DNA of 54,855 nucleotides. Source: Tychonema sp. LEGE 06208. GTDB lineage: Bacteria > Cyanobacteriota > Cyanobacteriia > Cyanobacteriales > Microcoleaceae. The notes beneath the pieces were generated by a model. The model was not told the DNA's origin. It worked only from the letters and a program-made list of their open reading frames with translations, and made no database searches. The stretch is from the NCBI RefSeq assembly GCF_015207505.1, contig NZ_JADEWT010000032.1:1-54855 (forward strand). The letters run 5' to 3'. The position numbers and the translations under genes are program-made. The stretch's first letter is position 1; each line of letters begins with the position of its first letter. Positions 17,057 to 25,305 of the stretch are shown here, piece after piece.

Positions 17057-17423
17057 TTTATGAGAGTGGCTTTTTGAACTAATCTATTTTTCTGATTTTG
17101 CCTTACTGGTTGGGGTGTCTGGTGTTGGCAAAATTGAAGTGTTTAAGGGAATTTTGAGGTTGACAAAAATAGCGAATGGTGTTTTGTTAAATGGCTGAGG
17201 GCGGGATATTACATTTTCGACAATTGATGAGGATGTGGAGTACAAATGGCAAGGGAAGTTTGAAACAAAAAGTGACGCTGAGGGGAATTGTCGGATCTAA
17301 AATCCGGCTGATGTTTATAAAGTTGTGTTTTCTAGTAAGGGTTATGATGAGGCACAGTATTGGCTTTTAGAGGATGAGTATGAAGCCGTGGAAAGGCGGC
17401 GCAGAGTGTCGGAGTTGGTTTGA
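17057..17423 (+). pseudogene. Decayed AAA ATPase fragment
   Basis: Reading from 17076 gives ELIYFSDFALLVGVSGVGK then IEVFKGILRLTKIANGVLLNG, a clear P-loop ATPase start, and continues as DITFSTIDEDVEYKWQGKFE and YDEAQYWLLEDEYEAVERRR to a stop at 17421. The frame is broken by TGA at 17196 and TAA at 17298 and by a one-base shift just before 17076; the Walker A threonine is now isoleucine. An intact version would be a small AAA_15/21-type ATPase. It is a remnant, not a gene, and lies just before a toxin-antitoxin-like pair. Confidence 0.75.
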
Positions 17424-17453
17424 ATGATACAGTTCCCAGAGGTCGCGCTTTTT

Positions 17454-17481
17454 GACAATTTGGGATGTAAGGGCGATCGCT
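17454..17481 (+). repeat. 28-bp direct repeat, left copy
   Basis: GACAATTTGGGATGTAAGGG followed by CGATCGCT. The right copy at 18215-18242 differs at one base. The two copies bracket the toxin-antitoxin-like pair at 17547-18100, as expected of a duplicated target or of a recombination-mobilised segment. Confidence 0.8.
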
Positions 17482-17546
17482 AAACTTATCAGGTAATTAT
17501 GGTAATCTCAAAGTTAGGTAACTAGGACTGACAAGAATGGAGGAAT

Positions 17547-17876
17547 GTGACAACACAATTTTTCTGTCCATATCTCGATAGTGAGGTTGAACTCACTGAA
17601 GAGCGAGAACTACATATTGTCGAGACACATCCCGATTTGCTACAATCTTATCAGGAAAGAATTGCTAAAACTCTAGCTGATCCAGATGAGGTTCGATGTG
17701 ATTTACGTTTCGGCAATACTCTTCTATTTTCACAGCAGTCTGGTAAGGGTCGCAAGGGTAGGTATGTTGTAGTAGCTGTTGTGAATGATACAGATCCCAC
17801 ACAGCGCTATTGGATCGTGACAGCTTACTTAACAAAAAATGTTACCCAAGGAGAGATAATATGGCAGAAAAATTAA
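17547..17876 (+). CDS. BECR-fold (PBECR-like) putative RNase toxin
   Basis: A 109-residue protein resembling the phage-barnase-EndoU-colicin-RelE superfamily: ELTEERELHIVETHPDLL near the start, IAKTLADPDEV, a basic GKGRKGRYVVVAVV strand and YWIVTAYLT at the end. These match small standalone BECR nucleases. Translation starts at GTG, supported by GGAGG five bases upstream. Its 3' end overlaps the next gene by 16 bp, the arrangement of a toxin-antitoxin pair. Activity is inferred from fold similarity only. Confidence 0.68.
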   Translation: MTTQFFCPYLDSEVELTEERELHIVETHPDLLQSYQERIAKTLADPDEVRCDLRFGNTLLFSQQSGKGRKGRYVVVAVVNDTDPTQRYWIVTAYLTKNVTQGEIIWQKN

Positions 17877-18100
17877 CTTTTAAATACGATGCTATTGGGG
17901 ATATTTTGTACGTCAATAAATGTTCACCTTATGCAGAGCAAGAATCGCAAGAACTAGACTATGGAATTGTAGCTCGTCTCAATCCTGACACGGAGGAAAT
18001 TGAAAATCTGGAAGTTATGTTTTTCTCAAAGCGGTTGCGAGAAAGTAATGTATTTGAATTACCAATTGTCGGTGATTTGCACTTGAGTTATCAGACTTAA
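17861..18100 (+). CDS. DUF2283 protein, likely antitoxin
   Basis: A 79-residue DUF2283 protein: LTFKYDAIGDILYVNKCSPYAEQ, then DYGIVARLNPDTEEIENLEVMFF. The family is small, beta-rich and repeatedly found next to short nuclease-like or DUF4258 proteins. I chose ATG 17861, where the family start MAEKLTFKYD begins; the frame is open further upstream only inside the preceding gene. It overlaps that gene by 16 bp, so the two are translated together. Confidence 0.75.
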   Translation: MAEKLTFKYDAIGDILYVNKCSPYAEQESQELDYGIVARLNPDTEEIENLEVMFFSKRLRESNVFELPIVGDLHLSYQT

Positions 18101-18150
18101 AAAAGAATGGATTAAATCTGTCTAAAATAGTGTATTCTCAACCGAAACGG

Positions 18151-18182
18151 CACGAAGGCTTGGGATTTTCGTGGCTTTTTTG
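18151..18182 (+). terminator. Hairpin terminator after the DUF2283 gene
   Basis: CACGAA at 18151-18156 pairs with TTCGTG at 18168-18173 and is followed by GGCTTTTTT. The stem is short but the T-run is good for plus-strand termination. Confidence 0.55.
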
Positions 18183-18214
18183 AAAAACACAGGCGAGGGG
18201 CGATCGCACTTTGT

Positions 18215-18242
18215 GACAATTTGGGATTTAAGGGCGATCGCT
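18215..18242 (+). repeat. 28-bp direct repeat, right copy
   Basis: Matches 17454-17481 in 27 of 28 bases (T for G at position 13). It lies 115 bp after the DUF2283 gene, so the duplicated pair spans about 790 bp. Confidence 0.8.
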
Positions 18243-18326
18243 CTTTTTCAGTAACTAGGATTTCAGAAGCTAAGGTTTTGGCTTAATCTCTGGTAATTTA
18301 AAACTTAATTAGTAATATGGATAAAA

Positions 18327-19961
18327 TCAAGGAGTTTCAGTTTTAATTCTGCTGCTTATTATTACATAATTATTCTGATAATCGGCAAGCTTTTCTTTAG
18401 CTTTAACTTCCACAAATGTACCTTGAGGAATAGCATTTAACAAGTTGATCGCCTGCTGCAATTTTGATTGAGCATTCTGCCAGACTTCTTTAGAATGAGG
18501 TGGCTTATTCACGATGACGGCAGCTTCCCATGCTAGTTTTTTGGCGGCTTCTAAATTAGTGGCTGCTTTCTGTTCAGTGACGATTCTATTAGTAATCGCC
18601 TGATAGTTAGTTCGATAAACACTTAGCTTTTCTTGAGCTTGAGTTGCAACAGGCGAACTGTCTGGAATTGCCTCTAACAATTTGATTGATTCCTGCCACT
18701 TCACTTGTACTTGCTGCCAATTTTCTAGTGGATGAGGCGGGTTTTGAGTCATAACGGCAGCTTCCATTGCTAGTTTTTGGGCTGCTGGCAAATTTGTTGC
18801 TGTTGGGTCTGGCGGAGAAGCTGGTGTTAAGGTGGGTGAAGGTTCAGAATTTGTTTTTTGCTCTCCAATACTTAGGGGAATTTCAAAAGTTGCTATCGTC
18901 TGCTGAACCTGTGAAAGTTGAAAGTTAGTTTTCCAGCCGATATAACCCAAAACTCCTAGAGTCAGTGTGGATAGTATCAGTATCCAGCCACTTTTACCCC
19001 CGCGTCTTTGATCAGAAGACATGGTACGCTCAATAGGATTTAGAGATTCTCCTGTCTGTGTATATCTTTCGCTTCGCTTACGACTAGGTTTTTTTTGTTC
19101 CTTGTGACGGCGTTCTTCTTCTAACTGTTTAAGAGATTGTTCGACCTGTCCTCTTAACCTATTAGCCCGGTCAATTAAAGCATTAGCTTTTTCTTTTAAA
19201 GATACACATTCATTGAAGATAATTTCTAATGTTGTAGTTTGACCCTCGTAAGATATAATAAGCCCATGCTCTTCATCAAACCATTCTATCGCAAACACTG
19301 ATTCCCCAAAGTAAGAAATCAAAGCTTTTATGCGCTCAATTGGCTCGACATTACGTTCAAGATATTGTACGAGAATATCCAGTTTTGGGTGAACCTGTTT
19401 TAGCTGTTCTTGAGCTACCTTTATTTGCTGAACCTGTTGCCTTAAACTTTGCTCTTCATCAAAGTCTATGTGAATTCTTAAATTTTCATCAATTTGCCTT
19501 ACTTCTTCTGGGATACTTAGAGATTTCCTTTCCCATTCTAGCTGGATCAATAATTGTGAATCAGTTAAAATATTTTCTGCTATATTCTTTAAACCATCGC
19601 CCCACTCAATTAAGTTTTCAACATTTTCTATTAAGTCAGCAAGAGACGTTTCCTTATCTGGATCGCCCAGTTTTTCAAAAAGTAAGCCACTCCCTGCCGA
19701 TACAAGTGCATCTACTAAAAATCCACCAGGTAGGAACAAGCCGGCAACTGCCCCTAACCAAGGTATCGCTCCCAAGAATCCTTTATTGAATCTCTCATTA
19801 TTTAATACTTCTTCAAGTTCCTTGCCAATAGTATTTAGTCGCTTTATAAGATTATCGATCTTCCCAATTTCACGTCTGATTTCGCTAGGATTGCCAATAG
19901 TAAGTTTCATTGCCTCGGCAATTTCTGGCAGTTGGTTTAGAAGGTTTTCAATGTCAGCCAT
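18327..19961 (-). CDS. Coiled-coil membrane protein with two C-terminal helical repeats
   Basis: A 544-residue protein of unknown function. Residues 1-60 are helical, 61-95 form a Gly-rich hydrophobic segment (GAIPWLGAVAGLFLPGGFL), 100-300 are charged coiled coil, and a single membrane helix (GWILILSTLTLGVLGYIGW) lies at about 330-350. The tail has two ~70-residue repeats, each with AWEAA or AMEAA, PPH, AINLL or SIKLL, and AKEKL or AQEKL; such repeats recur in cyanobacterial envelope proteins. The topology suggests a cytoplasmic N-terminus and extracytoplasmic repeats. It is last in a four-gene minus-strand operon. Confidence 0.7.
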   Translation of the reverse strand: MADIENLLNQLPEIAEAMKLTIGNPSEIRREIGKIDNLIKRLNTIGKELEEVLNNERFNKGFLGAIPWLGAVAGLFLPGGFLVDALVSAGSGLLFEKLGDPDKETSLADLIENVENLIEWGDGLKNIAENILTDSQLLIQLEWERKSLSIPEEVRQIDENLRIHIDFDEEQSLRQQVQQIKVAQEQLKQVHPKLDILVQYLERNVEPIERIKALISYFGESVFAIEWFDEEHGLIISYEGQTTTLEIIFNECVSLKEKANALIDRANRLRGQVEQSLKQLEEERRHKEQKKPSRKRSERYTQTGESLNPIERTMSSDQRRGGKSGWILILSTLTLGVLGYIGWKTNFQLSQVQQTIATFEIPLSIGEQKTNSEPSPTLTPASPPDPTATNLPAAQKLAMEAAVMTQNPPHPLENWQQVQVKWQESIKLLEAIPDSSPVATQAQEKLSVYRTNYQAITNRIVTEQKAATNLEAAKKLAWEAAVIVNKPPHSKEVWQNAQSKLQQAINLLNAIPQGTFVEVKAKEKLADYQNNYVIISSRIKTETP

Positions 19962-20030
19962 GATTTACTCTCCTTTAGAGTGGGGGAATCCCCACTCTAG
20001 TTTATCACTAATGGTTTAACAGCTAGCTAA

Positions 20031-20417
20031 TTAAAACTTCCACTCGTGGTTTGGATCGGCGAGAGCAGCCTGCACAGAAGATAAATTAGCCAGTTCTTTA
20101 AACGGGCTAGACTTAGCAAGCTCTGTAATCGAATCTAATGCTAATCCCAGTTGCTCATTATTACCAGATGCTATTGCTCGATCGACCACATCGAAAAGTT
20201 GCTGAAAATTTTTCGATCGTTCATCAAAGGAGCGATCGAGGTACTCCATTAACAAGTCACGTTGAGCTTTAATCTTGGCGAGGCTTTCCTTTTCCCAGGC
20301 TTTGATTTCACGCCGCTTTGTCCGCTCTTGTTCAGCGATTTGCTTGTACTCAAAGTAATGTGCAGTAAGTTGCTGCAAGGCATCAGCACCGCTAACAAAC
20401 GCTGCCATTTTGCTCAT
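20031..20417 (-). CDS. Small coiled-coil protein of unknown function
   Basis: A 128-residue soluble protein. Residues 15-60 are a charged helix (YFEYKQIAEQERTKRREIKAWEKE), and the C-terminal half has a compact helical pattern (FDVVDRAIASGNNEQLGLAL, ITELAKSSPFKELANL). The ATG at 20417 has GAGGA eight bases upstream and is preferred over a GTG overlapping the previous stop codon. It follows the hydrophobic 320-residue protein by 11 bp. I do not recognise the family; the location suggests a partner or chaperone of its two membrane neighbours. Confidence 0.72.
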   Translation of the reverse strand: MSKMAAFVSGADALQQLTAHYFEYKQIAEQERTKRREIKAWEKESLAKIKAQRDLLMEYLDRSFDERSKNFQQLFDVVDRAIASGNNEQLGLALDSITELAKSSPFKELANLSSVQAALADPNHEWKF

Positions 20418-20428
20418 TGTTAATTTCC

Positions 20429-21391
20429 TCACATATTCCGGTATTTTGCTTGAATATTCGCCACTGTTGAATTCAGATTTCCTTGGCTGTCTAACACAGG
20501 GGTTTTCATAATTTCTACAAGGGCTTTCACTAGCATTAGTGCCTGTTGAAACTTAGCAGCATCTTGAACTATATCAAAGGGTTTTGATTCAAGTTCGTTG
20601 AGAAGTAGAGCAACGCGGCTATCTAAATCAGACACCAATTTGCCTAATTCTTTGACTCGCCGTTCGACTTGTCTGATGAAATCTCTAGCCTCTTCAATTT
20701 TGGCAACTTCAACGTTAACCTGAGCTTCGTATTCACGTGCTTTCGTTAAAGCTTCCTCACCTTTACCTGCAATTTGGAAACCGCCAACAGCTAAAGCAGG
20801 GCCAAGTGCAATACCTCCGAGTACAGCGCCACCTAGTGCCATGCTGCCACCGCCTAACCACGCCGCCACACCAGACATACCGAGTTGAGAAACAGCTACA
20901 TTGGTACTAAACAAGCCAAAAAATTGAGGAACTGCGACTGTCCCAAAAGTTTGCGCCACGCCTACTGCTGTAGCGCCAGCAGCCGCGCCTGCCCCTGCGG
21001 ATGAAGTCACACCTTGGAATACTTCCTGACCTTCCAGCGCGACAGTTTTGTATTCTTTGAGCTGCTGAATTGATATGCCTTCTAGTCCAGCTAAAAATTT
21101 CATATCACTTTGGGAAGCTTTCTGGCCAATGCGTTCGATGAAAGCCACAAACTGCCCAATAGTACGATGCCTTACACGAATTTGCAGTTGACCGTAAACT
21201 TCTGCTAATCTGTTGGCTGCTTCCCAGTCTACTTTTAGATCGCTGACTGCTTTCTCGTGTCGATGTTGGGCTCGTTCTCCTATTTCCTTGGCTTCATTCA
21301 TTTTGCCCATGCCTTCAGAGCCTTTAACCGATCCATACGCAGCCGCAGCCACAGCTAAAGCGCCCATAATAAACGGAATTACAAAAATCAT
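20429..21391 (-). CDS. Helical protein with central hydrophobic hairpin, unknown function
   Basis: A 320-residue protein with an N-terminal hydrophobic segment (VIPFIMGALAVAAAAYGSV), amphipathic helices to about 125, a Gly/Ala-rich hydrophobic centre at about 130-215 (AGAGAAAGATAVGVAQTFG, GGGSMALGGAVLGGIALG), then a charged coiled coil to the end. Long helices around a hydrophobic insertion are the architecture of alpha-helical pore formers and of some membrane-remodelling proteins; this is a topological resemblance only. It is second in a tight operon. Confidence 0.72.
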   Translation of the reverse strand: MIFVIPFIMGALAVAAAAYGSVKGSEGMGKMNEAKEIGERAQHRHEKAVSDLKVDWEAANRLAEVYGQLQIRVRHRTIGQFVAFIERIGQKASQSDMKFLAGLEGISIQQLKEYKTVALEGQEVFQGVTSSAGAGAAAGATAVGVAQTFGTVAVPQFFGLFSTNVAVSQLGMSGVAAWLGGGSMALGGAVLGGIALGPALAVGGFQIAGKGEEALTKAREYEAQVNVEVAKIEEARDFIRQVERRVKELGKLVSDLDSRVALLLNELESKPFDIVQDAAKFQQALMLVKALVEIMKTPVLDSQGNLNSTVANIQAKYRNM

Positions 21392-21417
21392 AAACCACTC
21401 CTTTTATTCCCAGTAAA

Positions 21418-22617
21418 TCAATCACCCAAAGACACGTTTAGCTCCCAATTTTTATCCTTCATCTCTTGATATGAATATGTCAAGTCGCCGCGCCTACCGA
21501 TCTGAATTGTGTAAAACTCTGCTTTTCGTATTCCATTCACTTCGATAGCAAATTGGCAGTGGTTATCAGATATTATTTTACCTGTGCCTAACTCTCCAGT
21601 CGCAATAGTTTCTCCTTTATGATCTTTTACTAGCACCTGCCTACCACTTTTAATATCCCCGTAACCTCCTTTTCCATTACAAAACTGACCCACTCCACCG
21701 AAGAAGTCATCCTTGAGTGTTAGTGAGCCTTTAATATTGTGATTGAAACCTAAAAAAGGTATTCCTTTAAAGGTTAGAGTTGCTAAGACAATAACTCCTA
21801 CTACAATCAAACGTTTTTGACGATCGGGATTTTCATTAAGATAATTTTTGCCGATGTCTAACAATTCTTTAAATTTTCGTTCTCTAAGCAAATCAATAAT
21901 CGGAGTCAATAGATCAGTCAAATTTGCAAATTTATCTGTTGATAATTTTTTTGAATCTGAACTAACCTCTGCCTTTAGCTCAAACTCTCGATTCCAAGCC
22001 GGGAAATCTTCACCCACCTGCTGCCCGTAAACCTTCACAGAAGCGATCGCCCCCGCCTTCAAATTCGTCAACTCCCTGCGGACAATCCTGATAGAAACCT
22101 CCTCATCAGGAACCCGATCGCCCTCCAACATCACCTGCAAACAACCATCTTGCAAACTCGCAGTCGCCGTAATTCCCTTATTTTGCAACGGCAGATTTAA
22201 CAGAGATGCGATCGCCTCCACATCCCCAAGCTTAGCCCGTTCCTTCAAGCTAAGCTGATTGGACTCCGTATTATCACTAGAACTTGCCCGCCCCTGTGTG
22301 ACATTTGCAACAGGCAACTTTAGCCCCGCCACTTCAAACTCTTGACTCCACGCCGGCACCTTTGCGCCCGTCTGTCGCCCGTAAACCTTGACTTTCTCAA
22401 TCGAGGCAGCCCCCAAACCAGCGATCGACTTACTCACCCACGCCGCCAAAACTTGCTGACTAGGCGCTTCTGCCGCTTCCAGCATCACCTGTAAACAACC
22501 ATCCTTAAGGGAAGCTGCGGCGGTGATGCCCTTGGCTTGTAGCTGACGGTTCAGCAGAAGCGCGATCGCCTTTGCATCTCCCTGTTTAGCGAGTTCCAGA
22601 ATATTCGGTTGTGTCAT
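21418..22617 (-). CDS. Two-repeat cyanobacterial membrane protein
   Basis: A 399-residue protein. Two ~85-residue repeats (6-96 and 126-216) share LAKQGDAKAIALLLNRQL-type, KGIT, ASL.DGCLQVMLE, VKVYG and FPAW.EFE motifs; I have seen this repeat type only in cyanobacterial proteins and its function is not known. A membrane helix (VGVIVLATLTFKGIPFLG) lies at 273-290, followed by a ~105-residue domain with GTGKIISDNHCQFAIEVNGI that may be extracytoplasmic. ATG 22617 gives the natural repeat start; the open frame extends 24 codons further upstream. It is first in the four-gene operon and diverges from the NB-ARC gene. Confidence 0.75.
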   Translation of the reverse strand: MTQPNILELAKQGDAKAIALLLNRQLQAKGITAAASLKDGCLQVMLEAAEAPSQQVLAAWVSKSIAGLGAASIEKVKVYGRQTGAKVPAWSQEFEVAGLKLPVANVTQGRASSSDNTESNQLSLKERAKLGDVEAIASLLNLPLQNKGITATASLQDGCLQVMLEGDRVPDEEVSIRIVRRELTNLKAGAIASVKVYGQQVGEDFPAWNREFELKAEVSSDSKKLSTDKFANLTDLLTPIIDLLRERKFKELLDIGKNYLNENPDRQKRLIVVGVIVLATLTFKGIPFLGFNHNIKGSLTLKDDFFGGVGQFCNGKGGYGDIKSGRQVLVKDHKGETIATGELGTGKIISDNHCQFAIEVNGIRKAEFYTIQIGRRGDLTYSYQEMKDKNWELNVSLGD

Positions 22618-22834
22618 AACAGGTAGATACAAGTAGCGCTTAGCATAATCTTTTGCTCTCTTAAGTATAAATCTTTCCCTAAATACCAAAGCTTGTCAAG
22701 CCATATTTAGTCATATTTAGTAGTTTTTTTCCATCCCAACTAGGCCATAAAAAGTAACATTTAGCTGGTTGCTACCGAAAAAGTCATGTTTAGTTGGGTT
22801 ACAATCAAGTCAAACCCTTGCATCTACGTGACTA

Positions 22835-24238
22835 ATGGATATTGAAGATGCCTTAAAATTTACTGACAATCTAGCTTTAACTACTACGGGAAAACACTTA
22901 GATAGCCTGCAAAAAGCTATACTGCGCGGCGCTTGGAACAATCAAAAATATAAAGAAATTGCACAGGAACACCACCGTTCAGAAAAATATGTTAAAGAGG
23001 TTGGCTTCAAATTGTGGAAACTTCTATCAGTTGCATTAGGCGAGGAACAAGTATGTAAAGCAAATTTTAGAGCAAAGCTGGAAAATTTACGAGTTGGCAA
23101 TATCTCGCTTTTTGGCAATGGCTGTATTCATATTGGTAACATCTCTGCTGATAGTTCGCAATCCTCAAAAAAATTACAATCTGAACCTCAAGACAAGGAT
23201 AAGTTTAACGAACCAACAAGCAATACTAAACCAAAAGTTCGTCAAGACTTATCCGATGCACCAGAACCCAACCTATTCTATAACCGCACATCCGAACTTT
23301 CCACCCTCGAAAACTGGATTTTAGGCCGCACCCGTCTCATCACCATATACGGCTTATCCGGTATTGGCAAAACCGCCCTAACACTCCAACTAATCCCACA
23401 AATTCAACACGAATTCGATCGCATAATCTGGCGAAGTCTCCGCGACGCGCCACCGCTGGCTTCACTCCAAACCGACTTAATTAAATTCTGTAGGGGCGGT
23501 GCCCCCGTGCCCGCGCCCTATCCCGAAGAAATGGCAACCACAGGGAGATTGCCCCTACTAGAATATCTACGATCGCACCGCTGTCTCCTAATCCTCGATG
23601 ATATCCAAACCATCTTCAGCAGCCAACAACTCGCAGGAAATTACCAACCAGGCTATGAAAATTACGGCCCATTCTTCAAACAAATAGCAGAATCATCCCA
23701 CAACAGTTGTTTAATCCTCCTGAGTTGGGAAAAACCCAGAGAAATCGCCGCAGTAGAAGGTGAAAACCGCCCCTGCAAATCTCTGCAACTCAACGGTTTA
23801 GGCCCGGAAGCACAGGAAATATTCAGAGAAAAAGGATTAGCAGAACCGGAAAAATGGTCACAACTAATCGACCTTTACCGAGGTAATCCCTTATGGTTAA
23901 ATATAATTGCCACATTAATTCAAGACTTATTCGGCGGCAGCGTTTCCGAATTCCTCTCCTATGATACCCTATTTTTAGGAGACTTAGAATCACTATTGCA
24001 GCAGCAGTGCGATCGCCTAACCGCATCCGAACAACAAGTGATTTATTGGCTAGCAAGTGCGATCGAACCAGCAGACATCTCAAAAAAGCCAGACAACCTG
24101 CAACTATCACCGCCAGAACTCTTGAAAGTCATGCAATCTTTAGGACGACGGTCATTAGTTGAAACAGTCAAGCAAAACGGGCGATCGCACTTCACGATCG
24201 AACCAGCAATCAGAGAGTACATAACAAACAAGAAATGA
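22835..24238 (+). CDS. Second STAND-type NB-ARC ATPase, no sensor repeats
   Basis: A 467-residue paralogue of the protein at 10475. It has the same N-terminal HTH-like domain (KYKEIAQEHHRSEKYVKEVG), a variable linker, then NB-ARC: FYNRTSELSTLENW, Walker A GLSGIGKTA, Walker B CLLILDDIQ, GNPLWLN. It ends after the winged-helix part without WD40 or TPR repeats. A palindromic repeat (23490-23558) is embedded in frame just before Walker B, adding about eight residues to a loop relative to its paralogue. The stop overlaps the start of the exonuclease gene (ATGA), so the two are probably co-translated. Confidence 0.85.
   Translation: MDIEDALKFTDNLALTTTGKHLDSLQKAILRGAWNNQKYKEIAQEHHRSEKYVKEVGFKLWKLLSVALGEEQVCKANFRAKLENLRVGNISLFGNGCIHIGNISADSSQSSKKLQSEPQDKDKFNEPTSNTKPKVRQDLSDAPEPNLFYNRTSELSTLENWILGRTRLITIYGLSGIGKTALTLQLIPQIQHEFDRIIWRSLRDAPPLASLQTDLIKFCRGGAPVPAPYPEEMATTGRLPLLEYLRSHRCLLILDDIQTIFSSQQLAGNYQPGYENYGPFFKQIAESSHNSCLILLSWEKPREIAAVEGENRPCKSLQLNGLGPEAQEIFREKGLAEPEKWSQLIDLYRGNPLWLNIIATLIQDLFGGSVSEFLSYDTLFLGDLESLLQQQCDRLTASEQQVIYWLASAIEPADISKKPDNLQLSPPELLKVMQSLGRRSLVETVKQNGRSHFTIEPAIREYITNKK
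23490..23558. repeat. Palindromic element embedded in the NB-ARC coding sequence
   Basis: GTAGGGGCGGTGCCCCCGTG at the left end and GGGAGATTGCCCCTAC at the right end share inverted GTAGGGGC/GCCCCTAC termini. This is the layout of small GTAGGGGC..GCCCCTAC elements common between cyanobacterial genes. Here it is 69 bp, a multiple of three, and encodes RGGAPVPAPYPEEMATTGRL in frame. Confidence 0.8.
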
Positions 24239-25020
24239 AAATCGCCACCTGGAACGTCAACTCAATCCGCACCCGCATCGAACACGTTACTAACTGGTTG
24301 CAAACCAACCAAATAGACATTCTCTGCTTGCAAGAAACCAAAGTCACAGACAAAGACTTCCCCCTAGAGCCCTTCACCAACCTCGGCTACAACTGTTACA
24401 TTTCCGGCCAAAAATCCTACAACGGCGTAGCTATTTTTAGCCGATCGCCCATGTCACAAATCAGCACCGGATTTTCCCCCCTTCTCGACACCGAAACCGT
24501 CGGCAGCTTCGACGAACAAAAACGCCTCATAGCCGGGGTTATCGACGATATTTGCATCATCTCAGTCTACGTTCCCAACGGTTCCGAAGTCGGTAGCGAG
24601 AAATATGAGTACAAACTGCATTGGCTCAAACTGCTGCAAGAATACCTCAAAATAGCACTAGACAAATCGCCCAACCTGTGCATTTGCGGCGACTTCAATA
24701 TCGTACCGGACGATCGAGATATTCACAATCCCAAAGCTGCTGCAAACTCAGTTGGCCTATCAGTAGCCGAACGCCAAGCATTAACAGAAATCATCGAATT
24801 AGGATTAAACGACCCCTTCCGCAAATTCACCTCAGAAGGCGGCCATTATAGCTGGTGGGACTATCGCGCCGCCGCATTTCCCCGCAACAACGGTTGGAGA
24901 ATCGACCACCATTATCTCAGCCATTCCCTGTACGAAAAAGCAAAAAACTGTACAATAGACATTGCTCCCAGAAAATTAATCAAACCCAGCGACCACACCC
25001 CCGTAATTGTCGAAATTTGA
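24235..25020 (+). CDS. xthA: Exodeoxyribonuclease III
   Basis: A 261-residue endonuclease/exonuclease/phosphatase-fold enzyme of base-excision repair, cutting at abasic sites and degrading 3' ends. Catalytic motifs are complete: TWNVNSIRTR, LQETKV, VYVPNGSEV, CGDFNIVPDDRDIHNP, WWDYRA, GWRIDHHYLS and SDHTPVIVE. The start codon overlaps the stop of the NB-ARC gene by four bases. The coupling to a STAND ATPase is unusual for this repair gene. Confidence 0.95.
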   Translation: MKIATWNVNSIRTRIEHVTNWLQTNQIDILCLQETKVTDKDFPLEPFTNLGYNCYISGQKSYNGVAIFSRSPMSQISTGFSPLLDTETVGSFDEQKRLIAGVIDDICIISVYVPNGSEVGSEKYEYKLHWLKLLQEYLKIALDKSPNLCICGDFNIVPDDRDIHNPKAAANSVGLSVAERQALTEIIELGLNDPFRKFTSEGGHYSWWDYRAAAFPRNNGWRIDHHYLSHSLYEKAKNCTIDIAPRKLIKPSDHTPVIVEI

Positions 25021-25044
25021 ATTGTGAGTTATAAATAAGATTAA

Positions 25045-25210
25045 GGCAAAATAAACCCGGTTTCTACGATAAATCCTAGGTTTAACAACCAGAAATTTAA
25101 GAAACCGGGTTTATTTCTATAATCCTAAGCGATCCTTGGCAAAATAAACCCGGTTTCTACGATAAATCTTAGGTTTAGCAACTAGAAAATCAAGCAACCG
25201 AGTTTCTAAA
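25045..25210. repeat. Two tandem copies of an AAACCCGGTTT palindromic element
   Basis: Copy 1 (25045-25137) and copy 2 (25138-25210) both open with GGCAAAATAAACCCGGTTTC, continue with TACGATAAATC and close with an inverted AAACCGGGTTT-type arm (degenerate in copy 2). The first hairpin could also terminate the upstream operon. Confidence 0.85.
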
Positions 25211-25305
25211 ACCCCTTGCAGAAAATTGCTCGTTCCATCCGTTACATCCGTTACAAAATCCGCTGCCGAACTTCCTTCTCCCATAACAATAAACCCCAAA
25301 AAATT

